Positions 28,290-37,654 of a DNA stretch of 64,000 nucleotides are shown one piece after another. The notes below the pieces were generated by a model. The model was not told where the DNA came from, searched no databases, and saw only the letters and a program-made list of their open reading frames with translations. The position numbers and the translations under genes were made by a program. Numbering within the stretch: position 1 is the first letter of the stretch; every line of letters starts with the position of its first letter. The stretch is from Thermoplasmata archaeon (GTDB taxonomy: Archaea > Thermoplasmatota > Thermoplasmata > Lutacidiplasmatales > UBA184), in assembly GCA_021844945.1 (NCBI GenBank), contig JAKBSJ010000001.1:1-64000 (forward strand), written 5' to 3'.

Positions 28290-28375
28290 CCCGTCGGTTC
28301 CGTCGGCCGGTGGGCGGATGCCGCAGCCGGTTTCCGGCGCCCCTTTGCTAAATAGGCCGCTCGACTCGGTGCTTT

Positions 28376-28807
28376 GTGGCCGAGAACCAGGGCGAACCCG
28401 AACCCCGCCCACCGGCGACGGAGGAGCCCACCGCCGCGCCATCCCCTACCGTCGAGGTCGTCGAAGGGGGGGAGGAGGTAGGCCGCCTTCCGCTCCCGCG
28501 ACGCAACCGCGGCGAAACGTTCGCGATCGCCCGCCAGCTCCTCGGGGCGGCGCGCATCCGTGTGATGTGCGAGGATTCCGTCTCCCGGATGGGCCGGATC
28601 ACCGGGAAGATGAAGAAGAAGATGTGGATCCGCGAGGGCGATCTGCTGATCGTTCGCCCTTGGGGCTTTCAGGAGGGAAAGGCCGACATCCTGTTCCGGT
28701 ACAGCCGGACCCAGTCGCAGTACCTTTCACGAAGGAAGCTCCTCCCGCCGACGATGGACATCTTCTCCCCGACGGAGAGCGAACCGAACCCACCCGTCGC
28801 GACCTGA
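28376..28807 (+). CDS. Translation initiation factor eIF-1A
   Basis: ETFAIARQLLGAARIRVMCEDSVSRMGRITGKMKKKMWIREGDLLIVRPWGFQEGKADILFRYSRTQSQYL; GTG start 20-30 nt after TATA-like ctaaata. Confidence 0.92.
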   Translation: MAENQGEPEPRPPATEEPTAAPSPTVEVVEGGEEVGRLPLPRRNRGETFAIARQLLGAARIRVMCEDSVSRMGRITGKMKKKMWIREGDLLIVRPWGFQEGKADILFRYSRTQSQYLSRRKLLPPTMDIFSPTESEPNPPVAT

Positions 28808-28811
28808 GCGT

Positions 28812-30299
28812 ATGGGGCCCACCGACCGCCGACCGCTCTCCGCCATCGAGAGCTCGGTCATCGAAGAGAATGCCGTCGCGCTCGGGGTCACGATCGACGG
28901 CCTGATGGAGAACGCCGGACGGGCGGTGGCCGAGGAGGCCGCGAAGCATCTCCCCCCCGCGCCGGCGCCGGTGGCGATCGTCGCCGGAACGGGGAACAAC
29001 GGAGGCGACGGCACTTCGGCGGCCTACTACCTCGCGCAATGGGGGTACGCTCCCGAGATATGGCTCGTCCGGCCGGCCTCGGAGATCCGTTCCCGCACGG
29101 CCCGCCGGTGCTTCGAACGCATCGAACGTCGCGCGCCGGTGCATCTCGGCGTCCCGACCCCGGAGGAGCTCCGCCGGTTCCCCTTGGTCGTCGACGCCCT
29201 GCTGGGGACTGGGCAGTCGGGGGCTCTTCGTGCCCCGTATGGTTCCGCGGTCACCGCGATCCAAGCGAGCGGGGTCCCGATCCTCTCCATCGACGAGCCG
29301 ACGGGACTCGGCGGTCCCGATGCGCTGAGGCCCCAGTGGACCGTCGCGCTCTCCGCCCTCAAAGAGGGGATGACCCCGGCCCGCTGCGGCGAACTCGTCC
29401 TCCGCGACATCGGGATTCCGGCGGAGGCATGGCTGCGCACCGGGCCCGGCGAGTTCGTCCTCTATCGGCCGGTCACCCTGCGCCGCGGACGCGGCCGCGC
29501 GGGCCGGATCCTCGTGATCGGTGGGGGTCCGTACTCGGGCGCTCCCGCGCTCGCCGCACTCTCTGCGCTGAGAACCGGGGCGGAGCGAGCTACCGTCCTC
29601 GCCCCCAAGGGCGCTGCGGAGCGGATCCAGGCGTTCAGCCCGAACCTCGTGGTTCGGGGGATCGGCACGGAGGCGTTCTCGCCGCACGACGTGGCGGAGA
29701 TCCTCTCCTTCGTGCGCGCCGCTCCTTCGAAGGCCATCGCGATCGGCATGGGCGCGGGCCGCTCCCCCGGGACACTTGCCGTGGTCGAGCAGCTCCTCCG
29801 TGAACTCCCGGCGCCGCTCCCCATCGTGGTCGACGCCGACGCGCTGGAGGTCGTCGGCCGAGGCGTGTGGACCGAGCGCTCGCTCGTCGCGACGCCCAAC
29901 GCGGGGGAATACGCGCGGGTATTCGGTGGGGACGCTGCGCGCCCCCTGTCCGAGCAGATCGATGGAGCGCAGCGCGTTGCGCGCGAGCGGGGCATCCTGC
30001 TCGTCGTGAAAGGAGAGCCCGACATCGTCACCGACGGGCACGTGGCGATCCAGAACTACCATCATCACATCGCCCAGACGGTTTCGGGCGTCGGGGACGT
30101 CCTCGCGGGGACGCTGGCGAGCCTGCTCGCACAGGGTCTTGCCCCATTGCACGCGGCCCGTCTCGGAACCTTCTGGGTGGGCGACGCGGGCATCCGAGCT
30201 GCGGGGCGGAAAAGCTTCGGCGTGATGGCGACCGATATCGTGGAAGAGCTCCCGTCCTCGCTGCTCGCCGGATTGGACCGGATCGCACGGAGCGGCTAG
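28812..30299 (+). CDS. nnr: Bifunctional NAD(P)H-hydrate epimerase / ADP- or ATP-dependent dehydratase
   Basis: MENAGRAVAEEAAKHL, VAGTGNNGGDGTSAAYYLAQWG (YjeF_N); VVDADALEVVGRG, ATPNAGEYARVFGG, VKGEPDIVTDG, VSGVGDVLAGTLASLLAQG (YjeF_C). Confidence 0.93.
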   Translation: MGPTDRRPLSAIESSVIEENAVALGVTIDGLMENAGRAVAEEAAKHLPPAPAPVAIVAGTGNNGGDGTSAAYYLAQWGYAPEIWLVRPASEIRSRTARRCFERIERRAPVHLGVPTPEELRRFPLVVDALLGTGQSGALRAPYGSAVTAIQASGVPILSIDEPTGLGGPDALRPQWTVALSALKEGMTPARCGELVLRDIGIPAEAWLRTGPGEFVLYRPVTLRRGRGRAGRILVIGGGPYSGAPALAALSALRTGAERATVLAPKGAAERIQAFSPNLVVRGIGTEAFSPHDVAEILSFVRAAPSKAIAIGMGAGRSPGTLAVVEQLLRELPAPLPIVVDADALEVVGRGVWTERSLVATPNAGEYARVFGGDAARPLSEQIDGAQRVARERGILLVVKGEPDIVTDGHVAIQNYHHHIAQTVSGVGDVLAGTLASLLAQGLAPLHAARLGTFWVGDAGIRAAGRKSFGVMATDIVEELPSSLLAGLDRIARSG

Positions 30300-30317
30300 G
30301 CCGGTCGTCGCTCCCGG

Positions 30318-30977
30318 TCAGACGTAGCGCATCCGCGCGCGGATCTCCCGCGCGCGCGCACGAACCTCGGTGTGGCTCGCGGGGTTCCCCTCCGCGTATC
30401 CGGCGAGGAACTTCTTCAGGAGCGCGTCGCCCTTCGGCGACAGCGCCCTCAGGTCCTCGTCCACCAGATGGAGGTCAATGCCCAGCTCCTCGACGCCGGC
30501 GTTACGCGTCCCCATCGAGAGATCGATCAGCGCGGCGGGGCCGTTCGGGCCCTCCGGGAACAGAACGTTGGAACTCGTGAGGTCCCCATGCGCGATCCCG
30601 CCCGCGTGGAGCCGACCGAGCGCGACCCCGAGCGAGCGAACCATGGTGCGAAGCGCGTCCGGGTCGAAGCCGGGATCCTCGAGACAGGCGCGCAGGGTCG
30701 AGCCCGGGAGCTCTTCCAAGATCAGACGGTGGCGGGCGAGATCGACGTCGTAGACGATCGGCGTTCGCACGCCGAGCCGGCGCGCTTCGACCAACAGCCG
30801 CACCTCGGCGCGGGTCCGCTCGGTGCGCAGTCGCTGGTCCAGCGCTTTCGGGCGATACCCCTTTGCATCCCGCTCCTTCGCGATGGCGGCGAGTCCCATC
30901 CACTCGACCCGTCGGAGCGAAGCCTCCGCTCCGCGGGATAGGGGGGTCTTACCTTCGCCCGGCTCTTCGTCCGCCAT
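30318..30977 (-). CDS. bud32: Kae1-associated kinase Bud32 (standalone)
   Basis: SRGAEASLRRVEW; KGYRPKALDQRLRTERTRAEVRLLVEARRLGVRTPIVYDVD; IAHGDLTSSNVLF; LIDLSMGTRNAGVEELGIDLHLVDED. Confidence 0.93.
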   Translation of the reverse strand: MADEEPGEGKTPLSRGAEASLRRVEWMGLAAIAKERDAKGYRPKALDQRLRTERTRAEVRLLVEARRLGVRTPIVYDVDLARHRLILEELPGSTLRACLEDPGFDPDALRTMVRSLGVALGRLHAGGIAHGDLTSSNVLFPEGPNGPAALIDLSMGTRNAGVEELGIDLHLVDEDLRALSPKGDALLKKFLAGYAEGNPASHTEVRARAREIRARMRYV

Positions 30978-31088
30978 ACGGTCCCTCTCGTGCCGAGGGC
31001 GAGCCCGGGCCTTTCAAAACCCTTGGCGAGGGACAGCGTCCAGCGGCTCGCTTAAGCCGCGGGGGCGCGTCCGCCCGTAGAGGCTCCC

Positions 31089-31874
31089 ATGGCACCCTCC
31101 GAACTGATCGGGCGCAAGACCGAAGAAGACGGGGTCGAGATCCTCGTGCTGAAGAACCCTCCCGTGAACGCGTTGAGCACGTCGCTCATCGCGGCGCTCG
31201 GCGAACAAGTGGCGGCGATCGGGTCCGACCGACGCTCCCGGGTCGTCATCGTGACGGGGGACGGCCAGTACTTCAGCGCCGGCGCTGACGTGAAGGAGAT
31301 GGCCGCGATGGACATGACTCAGGCGCCTCAGGTGGTTGCGAAGGGGCTCGAGACCTTCGCTCGATTGGAGAACCTTGCGACCCCCGTGATCGCGGCGATC
31401 AACGGCCTTGCGATCGGTGGGGGGCTCGAGCTCGCGCTCTCGTGCGATATGCGCATCGCCGGAGAGTCGGCCAAGCTGGGGGCTCCAGAGACCAAGCTGG
31501 GCCTGATACCGGCCTACGGAGGGACCCAACGATTGCCGCGGTTGGTCGGGGCCGCGAAGGCGAAAGAACTGGTGTTCACCGGCGCGATGATCGGCGCGGC
31601 CGACGCGCTGCGGATCGGTCTCGTGAACAAGACCGTCCCCGCCGGTCACGAGCTCCGAGCCGCGCGCGACCTCGCTCATACCATCGCACAGAACTCCCCG
31701 ATAGCGGTGCAGGCCGCCAAACGGGCGATTCGCGGCGGCCAGGACCGCCCCTTCGCCGAAGGGCTCGCGCTCGAGTCCGAGCTCTTCCGCACCGAGGTCC
31801 TTCCCGGGAAGGACCTTCCCGAGGGGCTCGCGGCGTTCGTGGAGCGCCGCCCGCCCAAGTTCCCGGGGGCCTAG
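31089..31874 (+). CDS. Enoyl-CoA hydratase/isomerase
   Basis: VNALSTSLIAALGEQV, YFSAGADVKEMA, VIAAINGLAIGGGLELALSCDMRIAGESAKLGAPETKLGLIPAYGGTQRLPRLVG. Confidence 0.95.
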   Translation: MAPSELIGRKTEEDGVEILVLKNPPVNALSTSLIAALGEQVAAIGSDRRSRVVIVTGDGQYFSAGADVKEMAAMDMTQAPQVVAKGLETFARLENLATPVIAAINGLAIGGGLELALSCDMRIAGESAKLGAPETKLGLIPAYGGTQRLPRLVGAAKAKELVFTGAMIGAADALRIGLVNKTVPAGHELRAARDLAHTIAQNSPIAVQAAKRAIRGGQDRPFAEGLALESELFRTEVLPGKDLPEGLAAFVERRPPKFPGA

Positions 31875-31878
31875 CGAT

Positions 31879-33072
31879 ATGCCGTTCGAGTTCTCGTTCA
31901 CCGCCGACCAGGAGGCGTTCCGGGACGCCGTGCGCACCTTCCTCCAGAAGGAGGTGGCGCCCATCGTGGGGGAGATGGACGAAAAGGAGGAGTTCCCCCG
32001 TGGGACCGTCCGTCGGATGCAGGAAGAGGGATACTTCGGAGTCCCGGTCCCCGAGGAGTACGGGGGACTCGGTCTTGGCAAGGTCGGCTACTGCATTCTT
32101 TTGGAGGAGCTCGGCAAGGTCGACGCGTCGCACGGAACGATCGTCGGGGCTCACACCTCGCTGGGAACGACGCCGTTGCTCTACTACGGAAGCGAGGCCC
32201 AGAAGAAGAAGTGGCTCGTTCCGGCCGCGAAGGGAGAGAAACTTCTGGCCTACAGCTTGACCGAGCCCGGCTCGGGATCCGACTCCGGTGCCGTCCACAC
32301 GACCGCCGAGCCGGACGGCGATGGCTGGGTGCTGAACGGAACGAAGCTCTACTGCACGAACGGCCGCGAGGCCGACACGGTCATCGTAATGGCGGCGAAC
32401 AACGTCAAGCTCGGTCCCAACGGAGGCGTCACCGCCTTCCTCGTCGATACGAACCTTCCCGGCTTCCGGGTCGGGCGCTGCGAGAAGAAGATGGGCCTCC
32501 ACGGCACCTCCACCGCGGAATTGATCCTCGATCACGTGCGCGTCGGAGCGGACGCGGTACTCGGAGAGGTCGGCAAGGGGTTCCACGTCGCGATGACCGC
32601 CCTGGACGTGGGTCGCGTTTCGCTCGGAGCTGCGTCCCTCGGCGGGATGCAGGCCGCGACGCGCGAGGCGATCGAGTTCTCCAAGAACCGGACCCAGTTC
32701 GGGCTCCCGATCAGCGAGTACGAGGTCATCCAGTTCAAGCTCGCCGATATGGCGATGAAGATTCACGCCCTCCGATTCATGGTCTACCATGCGGCGGCGC
32801 GTCAGGATGCTCTCGGCCACGATCCCACCCGGTGGTCGCGCCTGGAACGGCAGGACAAGACCCGCGAGGCCGCGATCGTCAAGTGCCTCGCATCCGAGTG
32901 GGCGAGCGAGGTCATCGACGAGGCACTCCAGATCCACGGCGGTCTGGGCTACATCCGGGGAACGCCGATCGAGCGCGCGTATCGCGATGCGAGGATCAGC
33001 GAGATCTTCGAGGGCACGAACGAGATCCAGCGCCTCGTGGTCTCGCGCGACCTGCTCGCGCGCGGGATTTAA
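31879..33072 (+). CDS. Acyl-CoA dehydrogenase
   Basis: FSFTADQEAFRDAVRTFLQKEVAP; YSLTEPGSGSDSGA; EVIDEALQIHGGLGYIRGTPIERAYRDARISEIFEGTNEIQRLV. Confidence 0.95.
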   Translation: MPFEFSFTADQEAFRDAVRTFLQKEVAPIVGEMDEKEEFPRGTVRRMQEEGYFGVPVPEEYGGLGLGKVGYCILLEELGKVDASHGTIVGAHTSLGTTPLLYYGSEAQKKKWLVPAAKGEKLLAYSLTEPGSGSDSGAVHTTAEPDGDGWVLNGTKLYCTNGREADTVIVMAANNVKLGPNGGVTAFLVDTNLPGFRVGRCEKKMGLHGTSTAELILDHVRVGADAVLGEVGKGFHVAMTALDVGRVSLGAASLGGMQAATREAIEFSKNRTQFGLPISEYEVIQFKLADMAMKIHALRFMVYHAAARQDALGHDPTRWSRLERQDKTREAAIVKCLASEWASEVIDEALQIHGGLGYIRGTPIERAYRDARISEIFEGTNEIQRLVVSRDLLARGI

Positions 33073-34796
33073 TCCGGTCGGGTCGGCGCCGGGCCGCTCG
33101 CCGGAGCCGGCGCGGTCGGAGCTCGCAGCACGCGACGCAGGACCTTTTGGACCCCTGTGCGCGGAAGCGCGTTGAGGAATTCCACCGATCTCGGCGCCTT
33201 GAAATGGGCCAGACGGGCGCGCACGAACGCGGTGAGGTCGGCGCCGGTCGCCGTCGCTCCCGGTTTCAGAACGACGTAGGCCTTCACCACCTCGCCGAGG
33301 TCCGGGTCCGGGGCGCCGACCACCGCGGCCTCCTGCACCGCCGGATGCTGGAAGAGGACCTCCTCCACTTCGCGCGGCCACACCTTCATCCCGCCGACGT
33401 TGATCATGTCCTTGATGCGGTCGACGATGTAGGCGAAACCATCGGCGTCCAGCCGCGCGACATCCCCCGTACGGAACCACCCGTTCTGGAGCACGAGCGC
33501 GGTCTCGCTCGGACGGCGGTAGTAGCCGAGCATGACCTGCGGTCCCCGAACGGCCAGCTCCCCTTCCTCGCCGATCGGGAGTTCGCGCGTTCCGGTCTCG
33601 AGGTCGACGATCTTCTCGTCCGTGTCCGGCAGCGGGAGACCGATGGACCCGGCCCGTCGATCTCCCTCGACCGGGTTCACGTGCGTTGCGGGGCTCGTCT
33701 CGCTGAGCCCGTACCCCTCGATGAGCGCCGCGCCGGTGAGCGCCTCGAACTGCTTCTGAACTTCGCCCGGGAGCGGCGCGGATCCACTCAGACAGAAACG
33801 GATCGAACGGAGATTGTACTGCTTGGTCCTCGGATCTCGCAAGAGGCCGCTGTAGAGGGCCGGCACCCCGGGGAACTGCGTCGGACGGTAGCGTCGGATG
33901 AGCGTGAGGAGCTCGGGGACATTGGGCTGGGTCTGGAGGACGACCGTGTCCCCCTCGGTCAGCCCGAGCAAGAGGCCCACCGTCAGACCGTAGATGTGGA
34001 AGAGGGGGATCGCGGTGAGGATGATCTCGTCCCCGGCTCGGCGGCGCACATTCCAGGTGTTGGCCTGGACCACGTTGGCGATGAGGTTCCGGTGGGAGAG
34101 CATCGCCGCCTTCGCGGTCCCGGTGGTCCCGCCCGTGTACTGCAGCACCGCGACCGCGGTAGCTGGATCCACGACGGCATCGGCGAAGGACCGGCCATCC
34201 CGCTGCCGAACGGTCGTCCACGGAACGACCTCCGGGTCGGTCGGAAAGTCGGTGGAGCGGCCGTGACGGCGGAGTACGCGATTGACGAACGGACGAGCGA
34301 ATCCGGGATAGAAATCGCGGAATCGCGCGACATAGGCCCTCGGGACGCGGTACTGCGCGCGCGACCGGGCGAGGTTGGGGTAGAGGATCTCGAGCGTGAC
34401 GATCGCCCACGGCTCGCTGTCCCGCAGGAGCGTCACCAGGTCGTCGCCCAAGTAGAGAGGAGAAATCTGGACGGCGATCGCGCCGGCGCGCAAGATCCCG
34501 AAAAGTGCGATCGGGTAGAGCGGCGAGTTCGGCAAGTACAACGCGACGCGATCTCCCGGTCGGATCCCGTCGGACCGAAGCTGCTCCGCGAACCGGCCGG
34601 CCTCGCGCCAGAACTCCTCGTAGGAGTAGCGCCGCCCGTAGTAGACGAGCGCGGTGTGGTCCGGATGCGCGCGGACGACCTGCGCCACGAGCCCGTGGAG
34701 GGAGACCTCCGGGATCGAGACGTGATGGGCGACGTTCGGAGGATAATGCGCCAGCCAGAACCGTTGGGCATCCGTCCATTCGGTTGCGTCGGCCAC
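33069..34796 (-). CDS. Long-chain fatty acid--CoA ligase (AMP-forming)
   Basis: VLQYTGGTTGTAKAAMLSHRNL (AMP-binding), IEGYGLSETSPATHVNP, GWFRTGDVARLDADGFAYIVDRIKDMINVGGMKVWPREVE. Confidence 0.95.
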   Translation of the reverse strand: MADATEWTDAQRFWLAHYPPNVAHHVSIPEVSLHGLVAQVVRAHPDHTALVYYGRRYSYEEFWREAGRFAEQLRSDGIRPGDRVALYLPNSPLYPIALFGILRAGAIAVQISPLYLGDDLVTLLRDSEPWAIVTLEILYPNLARSRAQYRVPRAYVARFRDFYPGFARPFVNRVLRRHGRSTDFPTDPEVVPWTTVRQRDGRSFADAVVDPATAVAVLQYTGGTTGTAKAAMLSHRNLIANVVQANTWNVRRRAGDEIILTAIPLFHIYGLTVGLLLGLTEGDTVVLQTQPNVPELLTLIRRYRPTQFPGVPALYSGLLRDPRTKQYNLRSIRFCLSGSAPLPGEVQKQFEALTGAALIEGYGLSETSPATHVNPVEGDRRAGSIGLPLPDTDEKIVDLETGTRELPIGEEGELAVRGPQVMLGYYRRPSETALVLQNGWFRTGDVARLDADGFAYIVDRIKDMINVGGMKVWPREVEEVLFQHPAVQEAAVVGAPDPDLGEVVKAYVVLKPGATATGADLTAFVRARLAHFKAPRSVEFLNALPRTGVQKVLRRVLRAPTAPAPASGPAPTRPD

Positions 34797-34807
34797 GATC
34801 GGATCTC

Positions 34808-35266
34808 CTACGTCCCGCCTTTCGCGAACTGGACCCCGGGCTTGTAGCTCGCGACGAAGTGCACGCGGTCGCCGATCGCGAGATCCTTCTCGGCCCGCAC
34901 CTCCGGCATCCAGCCGGTGATACGGCCCCCCTCGTCCAGGTCGACCACGACGTAGGCATACGGAGCCTCGTTCAGGAACTCGTCGCTCGGCACGGTCTGG
35001 ACCGTGTACGCCACCACCTTCCCCTTTCCCGAGAGGGCGACTTCGCTAAGGTCCTTCTCCCCGCACCGAGGGCAGCGCAACGACCATGTCGCGGTGACGA
35101 AACCGCACCTCTTCGACCGGAATCCCCGTAGAGTCCGGTCCTCCTCGTACCCATGGACGTACTCGGCGATGGAGTGCGTCGCGTGGGGCAGCTCTTCGGT
35201 CCTGGTGCCCCCCCCCTTCGAAACGTCCGCCCGGTCTAGCGACGGGAGAAGATGTGCACGGAGCAT
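34808..35266 (-). CDS. DUF35-type zinc-ribbon/OB-fold protein (thiolase/acyl-CoA-associated)
   Basis: FRSKRCGFVTATWSLRCPRCGEKDLSEVALSGKGKVVAYTVQTV... ; overlaps the thiolase gene. Confidence 0.82.
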   Translation of the reverse strand: MLRAHLLPSLDRADVSKGGGTRTEELPHATHSIAEYVHGYEEDRTLRGFRSKRCGFVTATWSLRCPRCGEKDLSEVALSGKGKVVAYTVQTVPSDEFLNEAPYAYVVVDLDEGGRITGWMPEVRAEKDLAIGDRVHFVASYKPGVQFAKGGT

Positions 35267-36390
35267 GATCCTCCCGTCGCTCCGACGTTGTGCGCGAGTG
35301 CGACCTCGGCGTGAGGCACGCTTCGCCCGCCCGCGAGGCCGTTGAACTGCTCGAAGATCTCGACGACCTGGGAGGCTCCGGTCGCGCTGACCGGATGCCC
35401 CTTCGCCTTCAGCCCGCCGGAGGGATTGACCGGGAACTTGCCGTCGCGCGCGGTAGCTCCGTCCAGCGACGCCCGGGCGGCCGCCCCCTTGGGAAAGATG
35501 CCCAGGTCCTCGAGCGCCAGGGCCTCGGCGATCGTGAAGCAGTCGTGGACCTCGGCGAAGTCGATGTCCTCGGGGCCCATCTTCGCCTGCCGGAATGCGG
35601 CAGCTCCGGCGGCCCGGGCGGCGGGCAGTCCGAGCAGGTCCGGCCGGTCGTGCATGTCCGCGATGGAGCCCGCCCGAGCGCTGGCCCGCACGACGAGCGG
35701 CTCTCGTACCGGGTGGGGAACGGCCTCCTTGGCCGCAACGACCACGGCGGCGGCGCCGTCGGAGAAGGGGCAGCAGTCGTACAGGCGTAGCGGGCTCGCG
35801 ATCATCGGCGAGCCGAGGTAGGTCTCCATCGTGATCGCCTTCTGAAAATGCGCGTGCGGATTGAGCGCCGCATTCGCATGGTTCTTCACCGCGATCGAGC
35901 CGAACATCTCGGGCGTCGTGCGGTAGGTATGCTGATAGACGTTGGCGAGCGTCGCATAGAGGCCCGGAAAGGTCGCCCCGTTCTTGGCCTCGAACGGATA
36001 GTCTGCGCCGATCGCGAAGTAGCTCGTGGCCGCGAGCGTATCGAGATGCGAGAGCTTCTCCGCCCCGACGACCAGAGCGAAGTCGCAGAAACCGCCGGCC
36101 ACGTGAACGTAGGCTTCGTGGAGCGCCGCGCTCGAGCTCGAGCAGGCCGACTCGATCGTGACCGACGGGACCTCCGGGATTCCCAGCCCCGTGTTGATGA
36201 GAGGCCCGACGTGCGCCTGGTGCTCGGCGACACCGAATGCGTTGGCGACGAACGTGTGGCCGATTTGCCGGGGCTCGATCCCCGCGCTCTCGATCGCCGC
36301 GAGCCCGACCTCAGTGGCCGCCTCGCGGCCGGACTCCTTCATCTTGCCGAAGCGGTTCGATGCCGCGCCGATCACCCAGGTCTCGCGCAC
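35236..36390 (-). CDS. Thiolase-family protein (acetyl-CoA acetyltransferase / SCP-x type)
   Basis: ETWVIGAASNRFGKMKESGREAA, VTIESACSSSSAALHEAYVHVAGG, FAEVHDCFTIAEALALEDLG, PVNPSGGLKAKGHPVSATGASQVVEIFEQ. GTG at 36390 is one possible start; the ORF opens at 36438. Confidence 0.9.
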   Translation of the reverse strand: MRETWVIGAASNRFGKMKESGREAATEVGLAAIESAGIEPRQIGHTFVANAFGVAEHQAHVGPLINTGLGIPEVPSVTIESACSSSSAALHEAYVHVAGGFCDFALVVGAEKLSHLDTLAATSYFAIGADYPFEAKNGATFPGLYATLANVYQHTYRTTPEMFGSIAVKNHANAALNPHAHFQKAITMETYLGSPMIASPLRLYDCCPFSDGAAAVVVAAKEAVPHPVREPLVVRASARAGSIADMHDRPDLLGLPAARAAGAAAFRQAKMGPEDIDFAEVHDCFTIAEALALEDLGIFPKGAAARASLDGATARDGKFPVNPSGGLKAKGHPVSATGASQVVEIFEQFNGLAGGRSVPHAEVALAHNVGATGGSCSVHIFSRR

Positions 36391-36447
36391 CCTCCTCGCC
36401 TCCGCTCGTACGAAATCCCGTCGGCCGCTTAAGCCCACGCTCGAGGG

Positions 36448-36744
36448 TTACGCGTGGGTGATGCGGCTCCAGAGGTCATCGACGCTTCGTTGGGCACGCT
36501 CGGCATCGAGCGTCTTAACGAGGATCCGTCCATCCTGACTCACGGTGACCTCGGGTTCGGTCCGAACGATCAGGATCACCCGCGCGTCCGTGACGTCCAG
36601 GCCGGAGGCGGAGAGCCGACGAGCGACCCGACCGAGGTCGAGACGCGTCGGTCGCTGCGGGATTGCCTCGAAGGCACCCTTCGTAGCGCAGAGCCGCACC
36701 GCATCGTAGGGCGGGCGCTCGAGCAGCGATCGCCCCGGCGTCAT
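36448..36744 (-). CDS. Conserved-looking small hypothetical protein
   Basis: MTPGRSLLERPPYDAVRLCATKGAFEAIPQRPTRLDLGRVARRLSASGLDVTDARVILIVRTEPEVTVSQDGRILVKTLDAERAQRSVDDLWSRITHA; ATG overlaps the stop of the upstream gene. Confidence 0.5.
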   Translation of the reverse strand: MTPGRSLLERPPYDAVRLCATKGAFEAIPQRPTRLDLGRVARRLSASGLDVTDARVILIVRTEPEVTVSQDGRILVKTLDAERAQRSVDDLWSRITHA

Positions 36745-37154
36745 GGCGCCGCCGGCTCTGTCGGGGGGTTCGCAGGGCGCTCCCAGGAAGGAGTCCACAC
36801 CAGCGCGGCAATGCCACCGACCATCGCGAGCACGAACCCCACGAACAACCCTCCCGCGGCGACGATCAGGCTGACGATGGCCAGAAGGATCAGGAGGCCC
36901 CCCCAGATCGCGTAGCGGTGAGGGCGGTAGCGGAGCGCCATTGAAAGAGCGACGATCGCCGCTCCGGTGGCGATGCCACCGGAGGCGAGACCCACTCCCA
37001 GCCACCCGGGGATCTGCGAAGCGAGGGGATCGACCGACGAGAACGCCGTGAGCTCCACCCCGCCGACCACCGCGACCAGGAGTCCCCCGGCCAGCGCGAG
37101 GGCCGAAGCGACCTTCGGATACTCCGGACCCGTCACCGCGATCGTTCCGCTCAC
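36741..37154 (-). CDS. Small multi-TM membrane protein
   Basis: Four hydrophobic segments: ALALAGGLLVAVVGGVEL, LGVGLASGGIATGAAIVAL, AIWGGLLILLAIVSLIVA, FVGFVLAMVGGIAALVW. Confidence 0.65.
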   Translation of the reverse strand: MSGTIAVTGPEYPKVASALALAGGLLVAVVGGVELTAFSSVDPLASQIPGWLGVGLASGGIATGAAIVALSMALRYRPHRYAIWGGLLILLAIVSLIVAAGGLFVGFVLAMVGGIAALVWTPSWERPANPPTEPAAP

Positions 37155-37197
37155 GGAGTTCGTCTATCGTCCGAACTAGTTGAGGTCCTCGAACGTC

Positions 37198-37584
37198 CTA
37201 CTCGGTCTTCTCGCTCGCGGTGACCATGGGGCTCAGTTTGCCGCTGATCGCGAGGATTCCCGAGACCAACGTCAGTAGGAATGCCACGACGAATCCACCG
37301 AACGCGAGCGAAAGGCTCAGCAGGGCGACCACCACGAGCAGGATCCCCCAAAAGAGAGCGAGCTCGGGTTGGCGGCGGAGCAGGATGGAAAAGACAATCG
37401 AGAGGACTCCGACGATCACGAGGCCCGCGACCGTGCCGAAGAGGGGCAGTGCCGACGGGACCCCCACCAAGACCGACACAGCACCGACGATGAAAACGAC
37501 CAGCGCCACCAAGAGGTAGACGATCCCTCCGAGAATTCCGAGGGATATCGCGGTCTTCAAGGACGGGGTTAGGGGCTCCGACAT
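37198..37584 (-). CDS. Small multi-TM membrane protein, similar topology to 36741..37154
   Basis: MSEPLTPSLKTAISLGILGGIVYLLVALVVFIVG...; four hydrophobic segments. Confidence 0.65.
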   Translation of the reverse strand: MSEPLTPSLKTAISLGILGGIVYLLVALVVFIVGAVSVLVGVPSALPLFGTVAGLVIVGVLSIVFSILLRRQPELALFWGILLVVVALLSLSLAFGGFVVAFLLTLVSGILAISGKLSPMVTASEKTE

Positions 37585-37654
37585 CGAGCCTCCGAGTCCG
37601 GGCCCCCTATTTGGAATTGGCTCCAACCCAGCGGCCGGGCGCCTGGAGCCCGTC

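Noticed and set aside
32211-34847. 878-aa plus ORF
   Set aside because: Out-of-frame or antisense to the acyl-CoA dehydrogenase and acyl-CoA ligase genes.
31576-34959. 1127-aa minus-strand ORF spanning the enoyl-CoA hydratase, acyl-CoA dehydrogenase and ligase region
   Set aside because: Shadow ORF of high-GC sequence; composition is Arg/Gly/Pro-rich and it overlaps three strongly supported genes.
36448-37005. Full 185-aa version of the minus ORF
   Set aside because: N-terminal half is out-of-frame sequence over the neighbouring membrane protein gene; the likely start is the ATG at 36744.
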